From an uncultured Rhizobiaceae group bacterium (lineage in GTDB: Bacteria > Pseudomonadota > Alphaproteobacteria > Rhizobiales > Rhizobiaceae), in NCBI GenBank assembly GCA_937930845.1, contig CALHBJ010000001.1, positions 922,379 through 986,378 of the forward strand: 64,000 nucleotides of DNA. The letters run 5' to 3'. The translations under genes were made by a program, and so were the position numbers. Position 1 is the first letter of the stretch. Each line of letters starts with the position of its first letter. The notes below the pieces were generated by a model. The model saw only the letters and a program-made list of their open reading frames with translations. It was not told the origin of the DNA and did no database searches. Positions 24,813 to 34,560 of this stretch are shown here, piece after piece.

Positions 24813-27800
24813 CAATTGACATTCTTGCCCGGATAACCAAACGTCATGAATACGTTGAGTGGGCAAATATATTCATGGACTCTGTGCAAGGACTTGAGTC
24901 CGCGCTGATCACACGCGGTGTAGCCTATGATCTGGCGGCGGATGGGGCAAATATAACATCTCCTAAGGCGGTTGCCCGCAGCTTTGACGCTGCCGTTTTG
25001 TTCATCGATATATCTGATTTCACCCCATTGACCGAGAAATTCGAGCGCATGGGGCCGGATGGAGTTGAACTCCTGACCGATGCGCTCAACCGCTATTTCG
25101 GCATCATGATTGAGACGATTATCGCTTGTGGTGGCGAGGTAGACAGCCTGTTTGGGGATGCTCTGCTGGCCTATTGGCCGCTCAATGATGAAAAGCAAGC
25201 CGCAGAACGGGCACGCCATGTGGCCGAATGCGCAAAAGACCTCCAGGGCAAACTTGCCGATACCGTTTTGCAGGATGGCACGCGGCTGAATGTCCATTGT
25301 GCGGCTGCCTTTGGTCAGGTCCAGCGGCTTTATCTGGGTGGGCACGACAAACACCGCATGACCTTGCTGACTGGCAAACCCATCAATGATCTGGACGGGT
25401 TGCTCGATTCTGCCGGTCGCAACGAGATTGTCATTGATGCCGGATTTGCCGAATTGCTCGATGGCCAGTTTGAGGGCAAGCGCTTTGCCGATGGTAGCGT
25501 GAGACTGGATGCCCTTAAGGGAAACGCTCCGAAATCAGCATTTGACGATCAACCACCAGACGCAGCCGCTGCTGCACCCTATCTGTATCAATTCCTTCAA
25601 AACGGGCTGTACGAACGCATTCGTTCAACGGGCGCGAACTGGATTGCGGAATTGCGCAATCTGACGGTGGTATTCGCCTCGCTCGATGATCTCGATATCA
25701 ACGATGGTACGGATCTGGACCGGTTGCAGGGCATTGCCATGGCCATGCAGGCACATGTGCATGAATTTGGTGGGGCAGTGCAGAGCCTGACGGCGGGCGA
25801 CAAGGGGGTGGTGTTTTATGCAGCTTATGGCCTGCCGCTGCTTGCCCACGAAGATGATGCGGTGCGCGCCATCGCCGCTTCCCAGGGAATCGCCAACAGC
25901 CTGGCCGAATTGGGCTGCCGTCCCTCCATCGGCATTTGCACCGGCATGACCTATTGCGGATTGCTGGGAACAGATGATTGGCGCAGCTATTCGGTGCGCG
26001 GCACTGTGACCAACCGGGCAGCGCGACTGATGTCGTTGCGTGAAGGGCAAATCGTGGTCGATGCAGCAACCCGGTCTGCTGCCGGAGCGCGGGTGGAATT
26101 CCAACCGGAACGCGCAATCAAACTCAAAGGCATCAGTGGCAAGGTGCAGGTTTCCAGCATTGGTGACGGGGCCGTGTCTCACCGCATTCGTGATGCCCGA
26201 ACAAATATGATTGGCCGCAAGGCTGAGTTTGAGCTGGTGCTGCAACTCATTTCAAAATTCCAGTCGGTTCCCGCAACCAAAGTCGTTTTATTTGAGGGCG
26301 TGCCTGGCATTGGCAAAACGACCCTGCTCGACGAAATCACCGCGCAGACGCAACAATTGGGAAAATTGATATGTGCCAAGGGTGGGGTGGATGCGCTGGA
26401 ATCCAAGTCTGTCTATGCCGCGTGGAGCGCTATTTACGGCAGCCTGTTGGAAGATGATTTTGACCGTTCGATTGCACAGCTGTTTGGAGAAGATGCCGCG
26501 TGGCTCAATCGTGTGCCCCTGTTGTCCACGGTGCTGCGCCGTCCAATCGAGGACAATCCTCTGACAACGCAGATGGAAGGGGACACACGCTCGGACAACA
26601 CTAACGCCATTATGCGCGAAGTCATCACACGGGCAGCATCGAAATCACCCTTGATGATCGTCATCGATGATTGCCAATGGATGGATACAGCATCCCTTCG
26701 CCTGCTCACACAACTCATCCAGGCTGAACTCCCCATCATGTTTATCTTGGGCGCACGCCCTGATCAGGAAGCAACAAAAGAGTTCATCGCCGAAATCGAG
26801 ACCCGGCCAAACACGACACGCATTCGCCTTGATGAAATGGACGCGCATTCCGTCCAAGGGCTCATCTGCGCCACGATGGATGTGGATACAGTGGCCGCAA
26901 CTGTCGTCGAATTCGTGTTTTCGCGATCAGGTGGCAATCCTTATTTCGCCCATGAATTGGTGCGGGCTTTGCTGGAACAGGATCACATCGAAATTCAGGA
27001 CCGCGCCTGCAATCTGGTGAACGCAGCGGTTGATCTGAACAAGATTTCATTTCCGGACACGATCGAGCGGGTCATCATTTCGCGTGTGGACCGGCTTGCG
27101 CCGGACCTGCAACTGACGTTGAAGGCCGCCAGCGTGATTGGCCAGCAATTTCAGTTTGATGCCTTGCAGGGCACTCATCCCCTGCAACCGGCGGCGGAAG
27201 AATGCCGTGAACTGGTGGAAGAATGTGGGCGGCGGGATTTCACACCACGTCTGCAAAACGCTCCCCAGCTTGTCTATTTTTTCCGTCACATCCTGGCACA
27301 TCAAACGGTCTATGGATTGCTGACATTCGCTGGCCGCAGGGAACTTCACCATGCTGTTGGCAGTTGGATCGAAACAAATATCGACAATGCCCGGCAAACC
27401 CAAAAAATTACTCTGGCTCATCACTGGTCCATGGCAGGTCGACCCGATCTTGCACTTGAATATCTGGAGGCTGCCGGTGACGAAGCGCTCAGTGCCGGCG
27501 CTTATGCGGAAGCTGCGTCTTTTTATAACCGTGCCTTGGAAGCAATTGACAAAAGTGGGGCGGACGCGCGGCCGGAGCGGGTTGCCGAAATCCATTTCCG
27601 TTTGGGTGAGATCAATACCCGCCTTGGCGAAACCGAACAGAGTTTCGAAGATTTCACCAATGGGTTGAATGCGCTGGGCGAAAGCTGGCCTCGCTCGGGC
27701 GGTGGATTGGCGCTGGGCATTTTGTCGTCCATCGGCAAGCAAATCTGGCACCGCATCCGGGGCATGAAACCCGATGCGAGCAAACCGATCAACAAACGTG

Positions 27801-28945
27801 AACTGGTACTTTCCAGCGGCATGGAAAAATTCAGTTATCTGTTCTTTTTTGACCAGCGCTTTGTTGACCTGCTGCTTTCGGTGTTACGCGCGATAAACTA
27901 TGCCGAGCAATCAAATTCGACCCAGGCTGTGCGTCGCACCTTTGCGGAAATCACCGTTTCTTTGGCCATTGCGCGGCTTGTGAAATGGGCCGATTTTTAT
28001 GCCCAACGGGCCCAGGAATTGCCGCTTGAGGGATCGAATGATTTCGACAAGGCATTCCAGCTGAATTATCTGGCACTGTTTTCGCTGGGTCTGGCGCGTT
28101 TTGACGATGCCCATGACTATCTCAAACGTGGACTGGCATTTGCGCAAAATATCGGCAATCGCCGTTTGGAAATCGACCTGCTGTCATTTACGCGCAGCGC
28201 CTATTTCATGTCTTCAAGGTTTGCTGAATGCAAGCAGGCAGACATCACATATCAAGCCGCCGCAGATGCGGCTGACGATAAGCAGCACAAATATTTCTCA
28301 CGAATTTCCCGGGCAGAAGTGCATATGCGCTTTGGCGAGTTTGAGGCGGCAAGGGAACTTTTGGTCGAATCCAAAAATCTGTTGCTGCCCAATCTCCTGC
28401 TCGATCGTTTGCAAACCGTTGGCCTGCTTTCCTTTGTCGAATATCGATTGGGCAATGGCGAAGCCGCTTTGATCTGGGGCAAGGAGGCGCTTGACCTGAT
28501 CAAGACAGCCCCGCCGATTGGATATTACACGGTCGAAGCCTATGCCGCCGTCACGGACTTGTTCATCGTCCATGCCCGAGATGCCATAGATGGCCATGAC
28601 AGCACGGCAGTGCGTCTTAAACTTGCCAAGCAGGCGCTTGGAAAATTCGATGCTTTTTCCAAATCGTTTCCAATTGCGCGACCCAAATTCCTCATACGCC
28701 AGGGTGAAATGTTGAAACAGCAATCCAAGGAAGCCAAGGCACGCAAATCGTTTGAGGCCGCACTGGCGCAGGCACAAGCCCAGAACCAGCCCTATGAGGC
28801 AGCACTGGCCCATCACTGGCTTGGGCAACTTTCCAACGATGATAACGCGAGCCGTCAAGAGCATTTGCAGATGGCGCTGGAAGGCTATCGTTCCTGTGGC
28901 CTGTCCCAGGATGCCGCCGGTGTAGAGCTATTGCTCGCAAATTAG
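24809..28945 (+). CDS. Soluble-adenylyl-cyclase-like protein: two cyclase domains, NTPase, TPR
   Basis: A 1378-residue cytoplasmic protein. The first class III cyclase domain (about 60-190) has both metal aspartates, D67 in FIDISDFT and D117 in SLFGDALLAYW. A second, diverged domain (about 283-450) lacks these but keeps N402 and R406 in SVRGTVTNRAARLM. The pair should form one complete active site, as in mammalian soluble adenylyl cyclase. A STAND/AAA-type NTPase follows, with Walker A GVPGIGKTT (497-505) and Walker B LMIVIDDCQWMD (about 615-626). A long helical, TPR-like region (about 880-1370) ends the chain. It probably makes cAMP in response to a ligand sensed by the NTPase/TPR part. The gene converges on the FAD oxidoreductases. 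Confidence 0.9.
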   Translation: MAIDILARITKRHEYVEWANIFMDSVQGLESALITRGVAYDLAADGANITSPKAVARSFDAAVLFIDISDFTPLTEKFERMGPDGVELLTDALNRYFGIMIETIIACGGEVDSLFGDALLAYWPLNDEKQAAERARHVAECAKDLQGKLADTVLQDGTRLNVHCAAAFGQVQRLYLGGHDKHRMTLLTGKPINDLDGLLDSAGRNEIVIDAGFAELLDGQFEGKRFADGSVRLDALKGNAPKSAFDDQPPDAAAAAPYLYQFLQNGLYERIRSTGANWIAELRNLTVVFASLDDLDINDGTDLDRLQGIAMAMQAHVHEFGGAVQSLTAGDKGVVFYAAYGLPLLAHEDDAVRAIAASQGIANSLAELGCRPSIGICTGMTYCGLLGTDDWRSYSVRGTVTNRAARLMSLREGQIVVDAATRSAAGARVEFQPERAIKLKGISGKVQVSSIGDGAVSHRIRDARTNMIGRKAEFELVLQLISKFQSVPATKVVLFEGVPGIGKTTLLDEITAQTQQLGKLICAKGGVDALESKSVYAAWSAIYGSLLEDDFDRSIAQLFGEDAAWLNRVPLLSTVLRRPIEDNPLTTQMEGDTRSDNTNAIMREVITRAASKSPLMIVIDDCQWMDTASLRLLTQLIQAELPIMFILGARPDQEATKEFIAEIETRPNTTRIRLDEMDAHSVQGLICATMDVDTVAATVVEFVFSRSGGNPYFAHELVRALLEQDHIEIQDRACNLVNAAVDLNKISFPDTIERVIISRVDRLAPDLQLTLKAASVIGQQFQFDALQGTHPLQPAAEECRELVEECGRRDFTPRLQNAPQLVYFFRHILAHQTVYGLLTFAGRRELHHAVGSWIETNIDNARQTQKITLAHHWSMAGRPDLALEYLEAAGDEALSAGAYAEAASFYNRALEAIDKSGADARPERVAEIHFRLGEINTRLGETEQSFEDFTNGLNALGESWPRSGGGLALGILSSIGKQIWHRIRGMKPDASKPINKRELVLSSGMEKFSYLFFFDQRFVDLLLSVLRAINYAEQSNSTQAVRRTFAEITVSLAIARLVKWADFYAQRAQELPLEGSNDFDKAFQLNYLALFSLGLARFDDAHDYLKRGLAFAQNIGNRRLEIDLLSFTRSAYFMSSRFAECKQADITYQAAADAADDKQHKYFSRISRAEVHMRFGEFEAARELLVESKNLLLPNLLLDRLQTVGLLSFVEYRLGNGEAALIWGKEALDLIKTAPPIGYYTVEAYAAVTDLFIVHARDAIDGHDSTAVRLKLAKQALGKFDAFSKSFPIARPKFLIRQGEMLKQQSKEAKARKSFEAALAQAQAQNQPYEAALAHHWLGQLSNDDNASRQEHLQMALEGYRSCGLSQDAAGVELLLAN

Positions 28946-28986
28946 GGTTGGGTTGGGGCAATCGATTTGACTTTGACGCCGGTCTG

Positions 28987-31155
28987 TCACCCGCTAGGTG
29001 ACAGAGAACCGGGATCTTCGCCAACAATGTCTTTGGGCCAGCCGGACAGGGCACGGGAGGCTTGCAGACCAGACATAACCGCCCCTTCAACCGATGAGAT
29101 ATTAAAGCCGTTATTAGTCCAATCACCGGCAAAGAACAGGTTCTTGATGCCCGCAGCTTGAGTTTTGGGGCGGTTGTTGATGCCTCCATGGGTGGACAGG
29201 ATATAAAGTTCATTCGGGTCGATATTAGCGCGCAAATATTGCGCTCTTAGCCGGTCTTCGCCGCGAACGCCTTCTTCCGCCACCAGTGCATTCCAGTTGA
29301 ATCCCTTGATATCACCCCGGTCATGGGCACGTGGCCACAGGGGTTGGGAATGGTCGCGGATATAGTCACGGGCGCTTTCGAACACATATTCATTGGCCTT
29401 GGCCTGGGTATCGCCTGCGGTATCGGGCAGGACACCACAGGTGTAGTTCAGGTAGTTCACACTGCGATTGCCCCAGCTTTCGCGCGGCAGCAAATGGGTG
29501 AAGTCAGCCAGACTTGCCCACGGCTCCACAAAAGTTCCCGTCACTACAGCCGGGGTGCGCACGCCCAATTCCTGCCGCGACACGTTGAACCAAAATTGCG
29601 CCGCCAGAGTGCGAGTGGCCTTGACGGCTGTTGCGGCTTTTTTCCACGCAGGTGACGCTGCCACAAGGTCAGGGCAAACGTGATTGTGGGCAGGCAGGGG
29701 CACGGTGAAAATGACATGATCAAAATCCTGTCCGGCCATCAACTGGTTCTCTGGCCCACAATTTTGCCACCCGCTTGTATAATGTTCCAGATTGATCTTG
29801 CGGTCGCGCAGGGCATCGCCCTCAACAATCTGATCAAAATCCGGTGTGCTGGGCCAGCAGGGCAATCCGTTCACATTGACCAGCGGATCGTAATAACCAC
29901 CCTCAAGATTGACCTGTTGAGAGAGAGTTACGCTTTCAATATTCTCGCCGGTCGCATCGGCTTTCATATCTGTCGCCATGGAGAAGAAATTGAACTTCAC
30001 CCCGCGCGACAACAGAGCCTCATAGGCGGGCACGAACACCGTGTCGCCCATGCCTGCCTGCATTTCAAAACAGAAATGCCCCTTATAGCTGAATGGCAGC
30101 CACAGGCAGGCGCGCAACAAGGTTGCAGCGGAAAAGTCTGGATTGTCCGTATCCCCTTTGGGATAGGCAAAACAGGCATCATACAGCGCCTGGATTGGCC
30201 CATGGGTGAACGCCAGCCCATTGGGGTCGCCTGCCGCATCATCGGCAAGGCTTGCGTGTTTATACAACCAGGCCCGCCCCTCGACGCCATCAATGGAATC
30301 CACGCCATTGTGCATCAGATTGTCCAACAGGATGCCGCGCGAGATTGTGGTGCCCAAATTGGTCATTATCCACAATTGGCGCACATCATCCACGTCCATT
30401 TTGTCCTGGACAGCCCACCAGATGCCCTCGGCCAGCAGTTGAATACCCTTCGCCATGGCTTTTGCCCAAAGTGGTGGCGGCTTGTGCCCCGATTTTGCTT
30501 TGTCAGAAATGTGTTCATGGAGGCTTTCCACCAGGTCTCCCAGATGCAACCTGGAAGAATCATAAGACAGTTTATCCAGCGGGGATGCACGATGTTCTGG
30601 CGCATGCAGATGCGCTTCCAGATCATCAAACAGGGAATCGCGCTTCACACTTGGGTGGTGCCCAAATGATTTCGCTGCCCGTTTGATCCAGGCCATGATG
30701 ATTTCCAAAAATGCCCATAGCGACGGACGCCCGCCTGGCTGAAGGTCATTCGATGGGAAATTGATCTGCCACGAGCGCCATTCGTCACCGATCTTTTCTT
30801 CCAGCACAAAATGATCGAGGCCGCGAAATGCTGTGTCGAGCGTGGCAAGCGGTGCATCCGGTGGGCGATCCAGTTCGTCGTAAATGTTCTTCATCATCGT
30901 AAAGGCGTTATCGTAACACCCAAACCAGATATGCAGTCCGTGCTCTTCAATGCGGTCGGCAATATGCGCATTGCGACCGCTTGCACCCTTGCCGCCCAAA
31001 CGCCAGCCCATTGTATGGATCGTCACATCATATTTGCCGTTCTGCTCTGGTGCAGTGAGGCCATAGGCTGCGGTGATGGCGCCCAGGCCGCCGCCTATGA
31101 TGACCACTTTTTCGCGTTGGCCTTTGTATTGGGATTTTCGATAAATGGTGGTCAT
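28987..31155 (-). CDS. NAD(P)/FAD-binding amine-oxidase-like oxidoreductase
   Basis: A 722-residue flavoprotein. The dinucleotide-binding motif VVIIGGGLGAITAAYGL (residues 17-33) and the second FAD segment RLGGKGASGRN, followed by RIEEHGLHIWFGCYDNAF, are those of the phytoene-desaturase/amine-oxidase superfamily. The C-terminal FAD-contact segment is KNLFFAGDWTNNGFNISSVEGAVMSG. The reaction is unknown. The start codon at 31155 overlaps the stop codon of the upstream paralogue (ATGA at 31152-31155), so the two are translated together. An earlier in-frame ATG at 31176 lies inside the upstream gene. An 8-bp hairpin covers the stop codon (28984-29004) without a T-run. Confidence 0.85.
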   Translation of the reverse strand: MTTIYRKSQYKGQREKVVIIGGGLGAITAAYGLTAPEQNGKYDVTIHTMGWRLGGKGASGRNAHIADRIEEHGLHIWFGCYDNAFTMMKNIYDELDRPPDAPLATLDTAFRGLDHFVLEEKIGDEWRSWQINFPSNDLQPGGRPSLWAFLEIIMAWIKRAAKSFGHHPSVKRDSLFDDLEAHLHAPEHRASPLDKLSYDSSRLHLGDLVESLHEHISDKAKSGHKPPPLWAKAMAKGIQLLAEGIWWAVQDKMDVDDVRQLWIMTNLGTTISRGILLDNLMHNGVDSIDGVEGRAWLYKHASLADDAAGDPNGLAFTHGPIQALYDACFAYPKGDTDNPDFSAATLLRACLWLPFSYKGHFCFEMQAGMGDTVFVPAYEALLSRGVKFNFFSMATDMKADATGENIESVTLSQQVNLEGGYYDPLVNVNGLPCWPSTPDFDQIVEGDALRDRKINLEHYTSGWQNCGPENQLMAGQDFDHVIFTVPLPAHNHVCPDLVAASPAWKKAATAVKATRTLAAQFWFNVSRQELGVRTPAVVTGTFVEPWASLADFTHLLPRESWGNRSVNYLNYTCGVLPDTAGDTQAKANEYVFESARDYIRDHSQPLWPRAHDRGDIKGFNWNALVAEEGVRGEDRLRAQYLRANIDPNELYILSTHGGINNRPKTQAAGIKNLFFAGDWTNNGFNISSVEGAVMSGLQASRALSGWPKDIVGEDPGSLSPSG

Positions 31156-34100
31156 AGCGTGCTGTTTGCCTTCCAAAGTACGGTGCCGCTTTTTAAAGCG
31201 AAATCCATCGTGAACTGCATGCCAAATGGCACGGTGGTTTTGGCCGGTAGGCCTAACGTTTCAACGATCGCCGTGTTGAAAAGGTCTTGGAACACCACCT
31301 CATAGGGCTGGGTGATGGTCACGCCCGACACTTTGCCCAGATGCATGGGTGCCTGGGTAATGGCCTGGTAACAGGCCCGTTCGGAGAATTGGATGTCGCG
31401 GAACTGTTTGAGGAATATCTGGTGCATTTCGCGCTTGAAGAAATCTTCAACCAGGTTTTCCGCCAGTTCCCAGGTGGGATGTAAAGATGCCGTATGCCCC
31501 TGCCCTGTTAATGCCTGCTTGATGAGATGGATTGCCTCTTCCATGCCATCAAAGGCAATGCCGGGAATGCTTTCATGCCCTTCCTGTTGCGTCATGGTGA
31601 GCACCCGGTGATAGTCCCAAGGCGTGTTAAACGGGTCGGTGCGCACGCCATAGGCGTCCACTTTAAAGCCCGGATCGGTCTTTGACGGCAAAGACAAATG
31701 GCCGGCTTGTTTCATATACCCCCAGACATTGCGTCCTTCGATAAAGCCAAGCGGATTGTTGATCACCAGATAGGGTGTAAAGCCGCTGATGGAGACAATT
31801 TTGTTGCTGCTAGGGGATTCCCGGCGGCCCATCATAATCCAAAGGGCCACTTCCTGTTCATAGGCACCGGACGCCTGGGCGTGGTGAGCAGACTGGGCAT
31901 CGGTGATGTCCATGAATGACATCATCATCATATTGGTGAGCGGTACATACGAAACCTCGCCGCCGCTGGGCACTGTGAACATCTGATTGCACACATCCAC
32001 CAGCTTGTCGTAATCGGCTTCAAGGAAGAAGCTCCACGCCTTGACGTTCTTGAAACTGAACGGCCCGGGGAAAGTCTGCATCCCGTTATATTCCACAAAC
32101 AAGGGAGCTGTTTGCGGGTTCAGGAATGGCGGGCGCATATCATAATAGCGACTGCCCTTGTCCACCCTTGCGATGGTTTTGGGAAAACCAGAAACCGCAC
32201 GGGCGGCCAGACGACCGGACATGATGGTGGATTCAAAGCCCCCAAGATTGCCGGGATTATCGATCCAGTCCCCGGTCAGATAAAGATTGTCATAGCCAGA
32301 TTGGTCCGTGCGCAGGCGCAATTTATCCGACCCGGCAACCGACAAAGTGTACCGCTGATCGGGGTCGATGTTTGCACGCAAATACTGGCTGTTGAGACGG
32401 TCAGCACCCGTGGCAGCAGCATCCGACGCCCACATTTTCGACCAGTCAAACCCGTCAGATCCGATCAGCTTTGGCCAGACCACGGGCGCCCCATTTGCGA
32501 TATAGTCCAGGGCGGTTGCCTTAACGGCTGTCTGCATTTTGGCAGGATAGCCGGTTTGATCAGCAGGTGGTGCCGTATCGGGACCCGGCAGCGCACCGGC
32601 CATGATCGACAAATGTACAGGCGCGCCGGTGGCGGGCCAGTTTTCAGCTGGCAATACTTCGCTGATATCTGCGGCCGCATCGAGGGGCGATGAATCATTT
32701 GCGCCAATGACAGTGCCGGTGGGCAGTTCTCCCATCTGCGCATTGTCCACATCAAACAGCATTTGCACACTTTGTGTCTGGACCGTTTTGACGCCCTCCA
32801 CCATCGCCTTCCATTCGCTCTTCTGGGCGATGATCTGGGGGCAGATTGTACGCAGGGAATCCACAGGGATGCCGCAAACGACAAGATCAAAATCAACGCT
32901 CTGCTTAAGCTCAATCGTGCCGCCGGTATCCGTCCAGGGTGTCCAGAAGGATTCCAGATTGATATTTTTCGACTTCAGTTCGGCCCCTTCGACAATCTGG
33001 TCATAGAGGGGTTCGCTGGGCCAGCAGTCGAGCCCTTTCACCGGGATAAGCGGGTTATAGTCGGCACCGCTGAGATTGACCTGTCGTGAAATTTCCACCT
33101 TCTCAATCTGGTCACCAAATTGCGAGGGCACGATTTGCGTCACGCGGTGGAAGAATTCAAATTTCACGCCGCGATTCTTCAAGACTTTATAGAGCGGCGT
33201 GGCGACGATATCGCCGGTTCCCGCGCGCATCTTCCACATGAACGCGCCACGGTACAGGATCATGTTGAACATGCCTGCAATTGTGCCACCGGCTGAAAGG
33301 TTGCCGGTCTGTTTATGGTCGCCATCGGGATAGGCAAATGTCAGATCATAGAATGCCCGCACCATGGCGGAATTGACGGTGACGGATTTTGCCCCTTGCT
33401 GGGTGAGCCAGTCGCGGAAATCCAGTTCATTCATTTTGGCAATCGCGGCTTCGCGATTGAAAAAGAACCCGCTGCGCAGGGCACCAAGGCCAATCGTGAA
33501 CGCCAGATCAAGGATGATGAAGGCGCGCTTGAGGTCGTTTTCCAGGTTTTGCCACCAGCCTTCAAAACCGGGGCCTGACCAAAGTTCTTCAATCTGCGTC
33601 CAGGCATGTTCCATCAGTGACACAAGCCGGGATTGGTGTTCGTGGGTAAATCGCTGGCCCTCGCCATCGTGACCGTTCATCAGATCGTCCAACAGCCCGT
33701 GCGCCAGAGAATAGGCGATGCCTGCCGTGCCACTGATCAGCCGCTCCAATTCCTTAAACGGCTTTTCTACCAGCCTGTCCCACCAGGAGGGCTGTTCATC
33801 TTTTACACTGGCAACCGTATGGGCTGCCGAACTGGTTAATTGTCCAAAATGCGGTGCCAATTGCCTGAGTGCAAATAACAGTGCTTTCCAAAGCGAAGGC
33901 TCTCCGTCTTCCCCTGGAAGGCCCGGCATTTTCGGCACGTTGAAACTCCAGGTATCCCAGCCATCCTTATTATCTTCGCAAACCGTGATGCAGCTGCTGG
34001 GCACAAGGGCGTCATAAACGGTTGGGTATTTTTGCCCCGGCTCAATCGTTTCCAGTTCCTCATAGGCGCGGCGTAATATGTTGAAGGCGTTGTCGTAATA

Positions 34101-34325
34101 ACCAAAAAACACGTGCAGTCCGTGTTCTTCGATACGCTCATGGGACTCCTGATTGCGGCCACTGGCGCATTTGCCGCCCAGTCGCCAACCAAGCTGGTGA
34201 ATTGTGACATCGTATTTGCCAGCCTGTTGCGGGTCGGTGAGTTCCAGCGCACAGGCGAGTGCCGATGGACCGCCGCCCAGAATTGCAACCTTAATTGGCC
34301 GGATGTTTGAACTGGTCTGTGTCAA
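31152..34325 (-). CDS. FAD oxidoreductase fused to an acetoacetate-decarboxylase-like domain
   Basis: A 1057-residue protein. Residues 1-730 are paralogous to the downstream flavoprotein: VAILGGGPSALACALEL near residue 13, RLGGKCASGRNQESHERIEEHGLHVFFGYYDNAFN, split here as RLGGKCASGRN and RIEEHGLHVFFGYYDN, and a late NLYLTGDWIDNPGNLGGFES. Residues from about 735 resemble the acetoacetate decarboxylase family: VPLTNMMMMSFMDI, EQEVALWIMMGR, and GFIEGRNVWGYMKQAG, where K872 aligns with the Schiff-base lysine. A TTG start at 34325 is chosen because GAGGGGG lies 8 bp upstream and the Rossmann strand begins 12 residues later. The open frame to 34583 would cross the divergent operon's operator. Confidence 0.75.
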   Translation of the reverse strand: MTQTSSNIRPIKVAILGGGPSALACALELTDPQQAGKYDVTIHQLGWRLGGKCASGRNQESHERIEEHGLHVFFGYYDNAFNILRRAYEELETIEPGQKYPTVYDALVPSSCITVCEDNKDGWDTWSFNVPKMPGLPGEDGEPSLWKALLFALRQLAPHFGQLTSSAAHTVASVKDEQPSWWDRLVEKPFKELERLISGTAGIAYSLAHGLLDDLMNGHDGEGQRFTHEHQSRLVSLMEHAWTQIEELWSGPGFEGWWQNLENDLKRAFIILDLAFTIGLGALRSGFFFNREAAIAKMNELDFRDWLTQQGAKSVTVNSAMVRAFYDLTFAYPDGDHKQTGNLSAGGTIAGMFNMILYRGAFMWKMRAGTGDIVATPLYKVLKNRGVKFEFFHRVTQIVPSQFGDQIEKVEISRQVNLSGADYNPLIPVKGLDCWPSEPLYDQIVEGAELKSKNINLESFWTPWTDTGGTIELKQSVDFDLVVCGIPVDSLRTICPQIIAQKSEWKAMVEGVKTVQTQSVQMLFDVDNAQMGELPTGTVIGANDSSPLDAAADISEVLPAENWPATGAPVHLSIMAGALPGPDTAPPADQTGYPAKMQTAVKATALDYIANGAPVVWPKLIGSDGFDWSKMWASDAAATGADRLNSQYLRANIDPDQRYTLSVAGSDKLRLRTDQSGYDNLYLTGDWIDNPGNLGGFESTIMSGRLAARAVSGFPKTIARVDKGSRYYDMRPPFLNPQTAPLFVEYNGMQTFPGPFSFKNVKAWSFFLEADYDKLVDVCNQMFTVPSGGEVSYVPLTNMMMMSFMDITDAQSAHHAQASGAYEQEVALWIMMGRRESPSSNKIVSISGFTPYLVINNPLGFIEGRNVWGYMKQAGHLSLPSKTDPGFKVDAYGVRTDPFNTPWDYHRVLTMTQQEGHESIPGIAFDGMEEAIHLIKQALTGQGHTASLHPTWELAENLVEDFFKREMHQIFLKQFRDIQFSERACYQAITQAPMHLGKVSGVTITQPYEVVFQDLFNTAIVETLGLPAKTTVPFGMQFTMDFALKSGTVLWKANSTL

Positions 34326-34333
34326 GAATCGAT

Positions 34334-34340
34334 CCCCCTC
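34334..34340 (-). promoter_or_regulatory. Ribosome-binding site fixing a TTG start
   Basis: GAGGGGG on the minus strand, 8 bp before TTG at 34325-34323. It supports the shortened start of the 1057-residue FAD/decarboxylase-like protein over upstream ATG codons in the same frame. Confidence 0.6.
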
Positions 34341-34530
34341 ATTTCGCCCCTGAATCAGAACGATACGCGGCACGGGAAATTGTTTCAATGCTGCCAGTGA
34401 AAACCCATTTTTGATGGGACAAAGCGGGTTTAGGACATTTTCAGATGGCGCTGGCGCTGCGCAATATGCTGAAAACACGCAAGCGTTTAAGATTGCGCTT
34501 GACCGGGAAAAAACACACTCCATAGTCTCA

Positions 34531-34546
34531 TTGCAACCGGTTGCAA
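34531..34546. promoter_or_regulatory. LacI-family operator
   Basis: TTGCAACCGGTTGCAA is a perfect 16-bp palindrome with the CG-centred TTGCAA half-sites typical of LacI/GalR family operators. It lies 14 bp before the ATG of the first Gfo/Idh gene, where a bound repressor would block transcription or promoter escape. No LacI-type gene is present in the window. Confidence 0.75.
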
Positions 34547-34560
34547 GTTTGGAACTTCCT

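Noticed and set aside
28984..29004. CTGTCACC-CGCTA-GGTGACAG hairpin as a terminator
   Set aside because: The stem is good but no T-run follows on either strand, and it overlaps the stop codon of the minus-strand gene, so it was left as a remark.
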